Shown: positions 1-5,855 of the stretch, piece after piece
Position numbering within the stretch: position 1 is the first letter of the stretch
Layout of the letters: every line of letters starts with the position of its first letter
Source of the DNA: Candidatus Atribacter fermentans
Lineage (GTDB): Bacteria > Atribacterota > Atribacteria > Atribacterales > Atribacteraceae
Reading direction: 5' to 3'
Assembly (NCBI GenBank): GCA_012517485.1
Contig: JAAYUT010000009.1
Location: 1-12,417, forward strand
Length of the DNA stretch: 12,417 nucleotides
The notes under the pieces: generated by a model
What the model saw: the letters and a program-made list of their open reading frames with translations, nothing else
The model's database searches: none
What the model was told of the DNA's origin: nothing
Made by a program: the position numbers and the translations under genes

Positions 1-129
1 CGCTGTAATCACTGTAAAGGATCAGGCAAGAAAAACTATCCAGGATATGGAAAGCCCAGTGATGATCCCTGCATCTGGTGTAATGGAAGTGGGGTTTGCC
101 AATGGTGCCGTGGGAGAGGTGAACGTTGA
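1..129 (+). CDS. C-terminal fragment of a CxxCxGxG zinc-cluster protein (partial)
   Basis: Frame 1 is open from the left edge to TGA at 127-129, giving 42 residues. It holds three CxxC units: CNHCKGSG near the start, CIWCNGSG, and CQWCRGRG just before the end. This is the glycine-rich CxxCxGxG pattern of the DnaJ-type zinc centre, also found in small DnaJ-independent zinc-ribbon proteins. Such modules bind zinc and usually mediate protein-protein contacts. The start and the rest of the protein lie outside the window, so neither the full architecture nor a function can be given. It is not followed directly by a J-domain or any other gene. It converges with the CRISPR operon on the other strand and is probably an unrelated neighbour. 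The reading frame is well supported by the regular cysteine/glycine spacing. Confidence 0.7.
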   Translation, partial: RCNHCKGSGKKNYPGYGKPSDDPCIWCNGSGVCQWCRGRGER

Positions 130-248
130 AAATTTATAAAATATTCAATCAGGAGAGCCAAAAAGCCAGTATTAAGAGGGAAAGATTTTTGAGGGTGAAT
201 GAAGTATCGTCTTTTGAAGCCTTGAAGATTTCATCTGACACTATAAGT

Positions 249-284
249 ATCATCCTGAACGGTACTTTTCCGCGTGAGGATGAC
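249..284. repeat. Imperfect inverted repeat (tcatcct ... aggatga)
   Basis: The arm tcatcct at 250-256 is the reverse complement of aggatga at 277-283, with about 20 bases between. One mismatched base pair precedes each arm. The look (tcatcctga ... tgaggatgac) is that of a widespread intergenic repeat type. Whether other copies exist in the genome cannot be seen here. Confidence 0.4.
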
Positions 285-322
285 GCATCATAAATGAACA
301 TTTCCTCTTTGATCGAATTGCT

Positions 323-357
323 CCTTCTCATTAGATGAGAGAAGGTTGGGGTGAGGG
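323..357 (+). repeat. REP-like element, copy A (hairpin plus GGGGTGAGGGT tail)
   Basis: A short hairpin (tctcat 326-331 / atgaga 335-340, three-base loop) sits inside a longer, less perfect ccttct/agaagg pairing and is followed by a G-rich tail ending ggggtgagggt. This hairpin-plus-tail layout is typical of REP-like dispersed elements. A related copy in opposite orientation lies at about 423-458; an ungapped comparison gives roughly two thirds identity. Confidence 0.5.
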
Positions 358-422
358 TAAGAACTCAGAACGAAAACCAGCTTTGGATTTTTGATGTGGA
401 AGTTTATAAGTTAAATATGTCT

Positions 423-458
423 CACCTCACCTTTATCTTCTCCCACCTGGGGGAGAGG
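423..458 (-). repeat. REP-like element, copy B (opposite orientation to copy A)
   Basis: Read on the minus strand this has the same order as copy A: an imperfect hairpin (tctccc 439-444 / gggaga 451-456) and then a tail containing ggtgaggtgag. Copies A and B form an inverted pair about 65 bases apart. A third, more decayed version (ctctcccacc ... agaggag) is visible near 477-496. Confidence 0.5.
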
Positions 459-549
459 AAATTAATAGAAGAAAGTTCTCTCCCACCAGAGGAGTGGAAA
501 AAAAAGGAAAATGGGAAAATATAAGGATAAGAATGAAAATCCAAGATTG

Positions 550-567
550 GACATGCCGTGGCATGTC
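550..567. repeat. Perfect palindrome gacatgcc-gt-ggcatgtc
   Basis: The two 8-base arms pair perfectly around a two-base centre. It lies in gene-free DNA among other palindromic repeats and has no T-run beside it. It is more likely a dispersed intergenic repeat than a terminator or an operator for a nearby gene. Confidence 0.55.
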
Positions 568-616
568 ACTACATTAATCGTTCTCACCTGATGGTGCAAG
601 GGAAAAAGGGATAATG

Positions 617-633
617 CCTCTCCTACCGAGAGG
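617..633 (-). terminator. Possible weak terminator hairpin after the type III-A operon
   Basis: Perfect 6-base arms (cctctc 617-622 / gagagg 628-633) with a five-base loop lie about 37 bases beyond the stop codon of the last gene of the minus-strand operon. On the minus strand the hairpin is followed by cattatccc and then five T residues, so the T-run is not directly adjacent. It may equally be another decayed REP-like hairpin. It is called a terminator mainly for its position. Confidence 0.3.
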
Positions 634-669
634 AAAGGGTCATAATATGGATTAAATCTTTTAATTTCT

Positions 670-2385
670 TTACATTTGTTGGTCGAGCAAAAATTTTTCT
701 CCTAAAACAAATGGGTTGGTTTTTTGGTCTTCAATAGAACGCTTATCAATGAGGGCAAAGCGTTTAAGGTTAAATACTCCGTAACTTTGGGCAATATTAA
801 GCAACCGCTCTATTATATATTGCATAGCAGTTGTCCCTCCGGTAATGCAACCTTCAATACAGTCATATTCACTTAGGAAGTGATCGATGGATGACTGTTT
901 TCCATTTAGAGATTCAACTTTATGGTTTTTTAATTGATTTAATGGAATAAAATCAGTATGAGCGTCGTCCAACAAAAAGATAAATATATTTTGGTCAAGA
1001 ATTTTTTTACTTTTTCGAATTTCATCAAGAGCGGTTAATAGCAGCGGTTGAGTTTCTTTAGAAAAGACTATCAAAAGGTCATCAAATCGACTCAAAAGTG
1101 CTGCTGAATACAAAACTCCTGGTGATAATCCAAAGGGAACAATGAGTAATTTTTTCCTTTCATTCAAAGGAAAAGTATGAATTAAATCCTCCTTCAGCAA
1201 ACAAGCGACCTTGGAGCAGAGTTCATTTACTTTATCTTTCTTTCCTTTAATTCCAATGATTTGATCTTTAAAACCAGCATGAGCAAATTCATTTCTTTGG
1301 TTTCCAATTGAGCTCCAAAGATCGCCGATTTCTTTGAGGACATTATCTGGTCCAATCCCCTCTCGAGATCGATTTGACATACCGTTCAGAATTCTTCGAG
1401 CTCGCTCACGGGTTGTGTTATATTCCAACCAATTTCCCATATTGCGGGTTTTAATCAGCCAATTAATCATCAGTTCTCCCAAGATAATGAGGCAATGGTC
1501 AGGATTTCCATGTCGGCTGTACCATTCTGCAATTTTATATTCTCGAAACAACTCATCAGTACTGAGTTGAATTTGATTTTTTTCATTTAATTTTATAGTA
1601 AAATCTGCTAACTCTTCAGATATCTCGCGGAAAACCAAAGCTAAGAGGTTTTCAAAAGAGCTTTTATCAGACTTAAAATCCATTTTTTGAAGAAGATGGT
1701 TTACATCCATCCCCATTTCTAAAGGAAGGCAAAAAGATGTTGAAAGACTCAGTTTTTGGAGTGGTTCTTTTAAATGAGAAAGCTTATAACCAACTTCTTT
1801 ATTGGTTTCACGCTGAAAGATCCGAGAGGATTCTCGACAAGCAATTTCCCAAAGTGGTTGAACACTGCCGGTTTCTCGGAAAGTCTGTACGGCGTGGAAC
1901 CAAAAGGCCATTGAGAAGAGGGGAGTAAGGTCGATAATGGGATTAGATTCTCTTCCTTCTTCAAAAGCTCCGTAGTAAATACCTTCAATACTGACATTTT
2001 TAAAGGCTCGTAAAAAAAGAATTGAAACAAAGTAAACAAAAGGGAGACTTCGAAAAGAGTGGGTGACATCGAGAATGACGCGTTCGCCCTCTTTGACTAT
2101 TTTAGTGAGAATAAGAACAATTTGAAAGATTGATTCTTCATCTTCAGCATTGGGGATGGAAACCATTTCTAAGTTGTGATAACCATATTGGTCGAATTTA
2201 TTTTGCAAATTCGGACAGAATTGGGTGGTTTCTGGGGTAACTAAGAGTAAAATTTTTTCTTCTTTTGGAATATCAAGCAGTTGAGCAAGGACCAGAGTAG
2301 AAAAACATCCTGAGCATTTTCTTTCCTGAAAAACGTAACAAGTTTTCTGATATTTACCAGCTTTTCCGATTGAGGTGATGATCAT
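670..2385 (-). CDS. csx1: CARF-HEPN ancillary RNase of the Csx1/TM1812 type with an extra C-terminal CARF-like domain
   Basis: This is the likely cyclic-oligoadenylate-activated effector RNase of the type III system, 571 aa and in the csm6 position as last gene of the operon. Residues 1 to about 170 form a Csx1/TM1812-type CARF domain: a SIGKAGKYQKTCYVF start resembling family N-termini, and DVTHSFRSLP (106-115), the family's DxTH motif, in the ligand-binding region. The middle is helical and ends in RNEFAH (364-369), the R-x4-H HEPN RNase motif. Residues about 411-571 are extra compared with the usual CARF-HEPN length. They look Rossmann-like, with LLIVPFGLSPG (413-423), LLIVFS (437-442) and TGGTTAM (515-521), the last resembling the TGGTK-type motif of other CARF domains. 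The gene starts 2 nt after the csm5 stop, with AAGGAG 13 nt upstream. Family and HEPN assignments are firm; the second CARF is an inference. Confidence 0.85.
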   Translation of the reverse strand: MIITSIGKAGKYQKTCYVFQERKCSGCFSTLVLAQLLDIPKEEKILLLVTPETTQFCPNLQNKFDQYGYHNLEMVSIPNAEDEESIFQIVLILTKIVKEGERVILDVTHSFRSLPFVYFVSILFLRAFKNVSIEGIYYGAFEEGRESNPIIDLTPLFSMAFWFHAVQTFRETGSVQPLWEIACRESSRIFQRETNKEVGYKLSHLKEPLQKLSLSTSFCLPLEMGMDVNHLLQKMDFKSDKSSFENLLALVFREISEELADFTIKLNEKNQIQLSTDELFREYKIAEWYSRHGNPDHCLIILGELMINWLIKTRNMGNWLEYNTTRERARRILNGMSNRSREGIGPDNVLKEIGDLWSSIGNQRNEFAHAGFKDQIIGIKGKKDKVNELCSKVACLLKEDLIHTFPLNERKKLLIVPFGLSPGVLYSAALLSRFDDLLIVFSKETQPLLLTALDEIRKSKKILDQNIFIFLLDDAHTDFIPLNQLKNHKVESLNGKQSSIDHFLSEYDCIEGCITGGTTAMQYIIERLLNIAQSYGVFNLKRFALIDKRSIEDQKTNPFVLGEKFLLDQQM

Positions 2386-2387
2386 CT

Positions 2388-3521
2388 TTAAGCTTTAACT
2401 CCTTTTTCTTGCTTGATTAAACTCCATCCGGTGGGTAGATAATGATTCTCCAGAGTATGTATCATCCAACGGGTAGTAGGAAATTCAGAGTCCGATTTTA
2501 TTCGCTTAAATTTTGGTAGGTATTTCTTCTTTTCTTCATCAGATAAAAAGTAGCCAATTGAATTAAAAAAGTAAGTTTTTCCAAAGCCAATTCTCAGTAG
2601 GGAACCTCCTTGTTTTATTTCATTCTTATTTTCATTTAAAAGACGAGTATATTCTTGAACGAGTGATTTATTTTCTTCTAAATTTATTTTTTTATTTAAT
2701 CGCTCAATTTCATCTATAAGGAGAAGGCGTGAATATTCCCAGATAGCCTTAAGAATGGCAGGCGTCCCTGTAGCAAAAAACTCCTTCCAATATTCAGGAA
2801 TATTAGCTTTCTCATAACCAGGCAAGATATTGATTTCGAATTTCATTTCAGTACCGGGATAGAATCCCAAAAGAAGGGTGGGAATTGCAGTTCTTGAGCC
2901 TCCTTTTCGTTCTAAGGCGTATACCCGGAGTGATTTGAAGGAGGATGGAGAGGTATCAGTTACCTGAAGAAAGCGGAGTGCATCATTTTCAGGAAGATAC
3001 TGCTGAGATCGTTTATCAGGTAAACAAAAAATATCCAAACCATTATAGAGCTGACGAGTTGAATTTGGAAGATGTGGAGTTGCTCCATACCCCTTTCTCC
3101 CATTATTTTGCTTTTTAATGTAGTCAAACATTAATGCGGTTCGAATAGCTCCTTTAATTGATGATCCGGGTATATAGGGTTTTCTTCCAGTTAAAGTAGG
3201 CAAAAAAAGCGACCAGCTTCGAAATGTCATTGAATCGGGAAAAGCAAGGGGAAGAATTGCCTGAGAAAAATCATGGGGGGAAAGGTTGTGTTCTTCAAAA
3301 AAATGAGCCAGTGATCCCTGCTGAGAAGAAGCAATCGAAGCAATCTCTTTTACTAAATACCGCGTACTTTCACCCTGATCCATAAGCCATTGATTTAGTT
3401 TTTCCTGATCAATGAGATAGATAACTCTTTTATTTCTGTCATGTATATAGTCGGTTATGGCAGATGCATTTTCTCCACTCCGGACACAAAGGGGAGTGAG
3501 GACCTGTAATGACAGTATCAT
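2388..3521 (-). CDS. csm5: Csm5, type III-A RAMP subunit (Cas7-like, head of the complex)
   Basis: Csm5 is the Cas7-family subunit that caps the Csm complex at the crRNA 3' end and helps crRNA maturation. The protein is 377 aa, normal for the family. PYIPGSSIKGAIRTAL (115-130) is the conserved RAMP motif also seen in Csm3, and GGSLLRIGFGK (305-315) is the C-terminal glycine-rich loop. The start is ATG 3521: AAGGAGG lies 9 nt upstream and the start overlaps the csm4 stop as ATGA (4 nt). A longer reading from 3554 has no SD and only adds 11 residues from the csm4 coding overlap. The gene sits between csm4 and the CARF-HEPN gene, as in canonical III-A operons. No catalytic residues are expected in Csm5. 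Confidence 0.93.
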   Translation of the reverse strand: MILSLQVLTPLCVRSGENASAITDYIHDRNKRVIYLIDQEKLNQWLMDQGESTRYLVKEIASIASSQQGSLAHFFEEHNLSPHDFSQAILPLAFPDSMTFRSWSLFLPTLTGRKPYIPGSSIKGAIRTALMFDYIKKQNNGRKGYGATPHLPNSTRQLYNGLDIFCLPDKRSQQYLPENDALRFLQVTDTSPSSFKSLRVYALERKGGSRTAIPTLLLGFYPGTEMKFEINILPGYEKANIPEYWKEFFATGTPAILKAIWEYSRLLLIDEIERLNKKINLEENKSLVQEYTRLLNENKNEIKQGGSLLRIGFGKTYFFNSIGYFLSDEEKKKYLPKFKRIKSDSEFPTTRWMIHTLENHYLPTGWSLIKQEKGVKA

Positions 3522-4555
3522 AACTCTTGACCTCCTTTTCGTCCAAACGGCCATCCCATTGCCTTTCCATAAGCAATAGCTCTTTTATCAGGAAGCGGTG
3601 AAACCTCCAAGTTCTTTCCCAAAAAAGGAAGTTTGACCAATGACCCTTCTCTCAATACATAATGCGATTTCTTTCTTTTGCCAATTGGTTGATTCCAAAA
3701 GAGAAATCCTTCTCTTTTGAGTAAATCATAGGATATAAGTTGATCCATTTCTTCTCGTCTTGGGACTGAAGAACTCAAAAGCATCATGATGTCACCTTTT
3801 TGGGGAAGAGGAAATAATTCATGTTCCCACGATGCAAAAGTTCCTTTTCCACTTGCTCGTTCTCCTCCCAAACCTTCCTCAATAAATAGATGAAGAGTCG
3901 AAATGAGATCTTTTGTTAAGAGGGATCCTTCTATCAGGAAGAAAAGAAAAGGATTAAGAGATCTATCTAACGTAACTTTTTGGGGACAAAATTCCATTTC
4001 CGCTTGGTAATAAAGATCAAGGGATTTTGTATTGGTTCGGCTTATTGGAACTTTTGGTTCCAAAGTAGTTTTGAAAAAAGGCCCATTTTCTTTATGCCAA
4101 AAAATACTTTCTTTAGAAGTGATACAAAATTGTGGATTAAGAAGAGTAAATTGATCAGGGTCGAGGAGGTCAATCTGAAAAATTTCTTTTTCTGCATCAA
4201 AAGTTTGGAAAATTCTCGATAATGCAGCAGCTGATAGCCAAGAAATTTGTTTTTGTTTCTTTCGTTGAGTAAGATCGGAAGGTTCAAGAAATCGACCTTT
4301 AGGTCGTGGAAAAAACAAAAGATCCCGATTCACTTTTCCTTCTTGGATTCGTAAACCATAAAATACTGATGAAATACACAGGGAATCTATTATAGGAATA
4401 AAATGTTCCTCCCCATGGAGTTTAATACCAACATTAACCAATGCTGAAAAGAGAGTATCAGCATGAACCAAGTCTTCTATCCGATCCATTCGCCCCTTTC
4501 CAATTCGCATCCGAAAGTTGTCGGAAGGAATTAACTTTACAACTTGGAAGGTCAC
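3518..4555 (-). CDS. csm4: Csm4, type III-A RAMP subunit (Cas5-like, binds crRNA 5' handle)
   Basis: Csm4 is the Cas5-type subunit that holds the crRNA 5' handle and docks Cas10. Visible motifs are HADTLFSAL (31-39), typical of Csm4 N-termini, the glycine-rich loop GLGGERASGKGTF (228-240), and a C-terminal AYGKAMGWPFG. The protein is 345 aa, in the family range. The start is taken as GTG 4555: the nine bases GAGGTGATC (4567-4559) match the anti-SD end of 16S rRNA and give 8 nt spacing, whereas GTG 4564 would lie inside that SD. The csm3 stop TGA is inside the same SD, implying translational coupling. The 3' end overlaps csm5 by 4 nt. Confidence 0.93.
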   Translation of the reverse strand: MTFQVVKLIPSDNFRMRIGKGRMDRIEDLVHADTLFSALVNVGIKLHGEEHFIPIIDSLCISSVFYGLRIQEGKVNRDLLFFPRPKGRFLEPSDLTQRKKQKQISWLSAAALSRIFQTFDAEKEIFQIDLLDPDQFTLLNPQFCITSKESIFWHKENGPFFKTTLEPKVPISRTNTKSLDLYYQAEMEFCPQKVTLDRSLNPFLFFLIEGSLLTKDLISTLHLFIEEGLGGERASGKGTFASWEHELFPLPQKGDIMMLLSSSVPRREEMDQLISYDLLKREGFLFWNQPIGKRKKSHYVLREGSLVKLPFLGKNLEVSPLPDKRAIAYGKAMGWPFGRKGGQEL

Positions 4556-4558
4556 GGT

Positions 4559-4567
4559 GATCACCTC
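4559..4567 (-). promoter_or_regulatory. Extended SD that decides the csm4 start
   Basis: On the minus strand the bases read GAGGTGATC, complementary over nine positions to the bacterial 16S rRNA 3' end. The core GAGG is 8 nt from GTG 4555. The csm3 stop codon (4563-4561) lies within it, so ribosomes ending csm3 sit on the csm4 initiation site. Confidence 0.65.
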
Positions 4568-5319
4568 TCCAAGTGTGATAAAAGAGCTTGAATTAGTTCA
4601 CTCGCGTCAAAATTAGTATCGGCTTTTTCAAGGAGAGTTATTGGAAGGTTGCTTTCCATGTATTCCGATTTTCTTTTGAGTGAAAATGTAAGATTATTGA
4701 AGCGAACCTTTCCCGAACCCCGAGTGCCACTGCCACCTAAATACTCATCCTCGACCATACGGATCCCCTTGATGAAGAAACGAATAATTTGATCGATTTG
4801 ATCCCGATCATTATCATAGATATTTAAAACCATTTCAAAGTTAAAGATTGTACCAGCTGGAACTCTTTCTAAAGTACGAGGATTTGAGGCGCTTCCTTTA
4901 ATTCGGTCAATAATATTTTCCGTTTTCTCTTCAGTGAAGGCTTTTTCTTCAAAAAGCGCAGGAAACTTTTTTTCGAAGTCATCAATATCAAACCAGGCAT
5001 CGCGAACACACAAACGGCTTAAGGTTTTCTTATCATCATCTGATGAATGGCTGCCAAAAAGGAGGCATACCAAGCATTTTCCACAACCACAAGGGTCATT
5101 CTTTGCGCGCGTTCCTTCTTTGCCTTCAGCCCGTTCCAAGGTGCAACGCATTTTTCCTTTTAATGAAGAACCAGGGATATAAGGGAAACCATTTACTGTT
5201 TTTATAACCGGATTGTCCATTCCGCCGATTTCACCAGTTTCACGAGATCCACCAATATGAAGACCAGTCTGAACTTCTATTTTTCCGTTAAGAAAGAGTT
5301 TTCCTAAAAATTGACTCAT
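4561..5319 (-). CDS. csm3: Csm3, type III-A backbone subunit and target-RNA endonuclease (Cas7-like)
   Basis: Csm3 forms the helical backbone and cuts bound target RNA at 6-nt intervals. The 252-aa protein shows TGLHIGG (18-24), the conserved GGMDNPV stretch whose Asp (D35) matches the family's catalytic aspartate, the RAMP motif PYIPGSSLKGKMR (46-58) and the glycine-rich loop YLGGSGTRGSGK (193-204). D35 is present, so RNA cleavage is expected to be active. A cysteine group CGCGKCLVC (77-85) could bind zinc. The start is ATG 5319, with GGGAGG 7 nt upstream; adjacent ATG 5322 is possible but only 4 nt from the SD. A reading from 5415 would run through csm2 and is rejected. There is a 16-nt gap after csm2. 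Confidence 0.95.
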   Translation of the reverse strand: MSQFLGKLFLNGKIEVQTGLHIGGSRETGEIGGMDNPVIKTVNGFPYIPGSSLKGKMRCTLERAEGKEGTRAKNDPCGCGKCLVCLLFGSHSSDDDKKTLSRLCVRDAWFDIDDFEKKFPALFEEKAFTEEKTENIIDRIKGSASNPRTLERVPAGTIFNFEMVLNIYDNDRDQIDQIIRFFIKGIRMVEDEYLGGSGTRGSGKVRFNNLTFSLKRKSEYMESNLPITLLEKADTNFDASELIQALLSHLER

Positions 5320-5335
5320 CATGCTCCCTCCCGAA

Positions 5336-5812
5336 TTATTTATTATAATACTTATGATAGGCAACCATCGCTTCGGCACATTTTTGGATACCTTTATAAC
5401 CTGCTCGGTCTTCATTTGATTGCAAACTTAATATGGAATCACTGAGTAAAGTAATCACTAATCCGACTGAATCTTTGTTGACCTTATCCTCTCGTCCAAC
5501 AATATAAGCCAATCGAGGGATAGCAAGCAGAAGTTCTCTCCCATCTTTTGCATTTTTTATGATTTCAAAAATTTTCCGTAATTTAGTTGAATTGACGCTT
5601 TTTACTCGTTCTCTTATAAAGTCTTTTAATTGCTGGTTAAAAATTTTAAAATCTTCCATACCCATCCGCTCAAATTGCAAAACCTTTTCCGGGTAATCAG
5701 CAGTTTTGAAAAATTCTTGAAGGGTTTTCCGCCAATGTTCTTCTGGTGAACTCTCTTTTTCATAATTTTGGTGGTAATTAGGCGCTTGTCTTCTTCCGGC
5801 ACTCATATTCAT
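5336..5812 (-). CDS. csm2: Csm2, type III-A small subunit (Cas11)
   Basis: Csm2 is the small helical subunit lining the crRNA/target filament of the Csm complex. This 158-aa protein is predicted mostly helical after a polar N-terminal tail of about 25 residues. It carries the family features KLRKIFEII in the middle and ends with EAMVAYHKYYNK, the Csm2-type C-terminus. It lies between cas10 and csm3, the usual place. The start is ATG 5812, because AAGGAGGA is 8 nt upstream; ATG 5806 would be 14 nt away. The 43-nt gap from the cas10 stop is A/T-rich, with a run of seven A residues on the coding strand. Small-subunit sequences diverge quickly, so assignment rests on the C-terminal motif and position together. 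Confidence 0.92.
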   Translation of the reverse strand: MNMSAGRRQAPNYHQNYEKESSPEEHWRKTLQEFFKTADYPEKVLQFERMGMEDFKIFNQQLKDFIRERVKSVNSTKLRKIFEIIKNAKDGRELLLAIPRLAYIVGREDKVNKDSVGLVITLLSDSILSLQSNEDRAGYKGIQKCAEAMVAYHKYYNK

Positions 5813-5855
5813 TCTTACCTTCCTCCTTTTTTATGAATAAAAAGAATTTATTTTT

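Larger units (their letters stand above)
130..669. other. Gene-free intergenic region with dispersed palindromic repeats
   Basis: About 540 bases between the zinc-cluster gene and the end of the type III operon carry no convincing gene. The only longer ORF (minus strand, about 60 codons) has no SD and is composed of repeat sequence. The stretch holds several imperfect inverted repeats, listed separately, that resemble REP/MITE-like intergenic elements. They could serve as bidirectional transcription barriers between the converging genes, but no classic hairpin directly followed by a T-run was found. Confidence 0.6.

Noticed and set aside
149..331. Minus-strand ORF of 60 codons after the zinc-cluster gene
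   Set aside because: No SD, no recognisable family, and it runs through repeat-like palindromic sequence; probably a chance reading frame.
3522..3554. Eleven-residue N-terminal extension of Csm5
   Set aside because: ATG 3521 has AAGGAGG at 9 nt and the usual 4-nt overlap with csm4; the extension lacks an SD and does not resemble family N-termini.
4042..4287. ORF overlapping csm4 in another frame on the same strand
   Set aside because: It overlaps a conserved Csm4 region, has no SD and no family features.
5323..5415. N-terminal extension of Csm3 back to 5415
   Set aside because: It lies inside csm2, has no SD, and Csm3 proteins start near the MSQFLGK sequence.
5813..5855. Slippage or terminator in the A/T-run between cas10 and csm2
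   Set aside because: The run lies after the cas10 stop and has no hairpin; it is probably a plain intergenic spacer.
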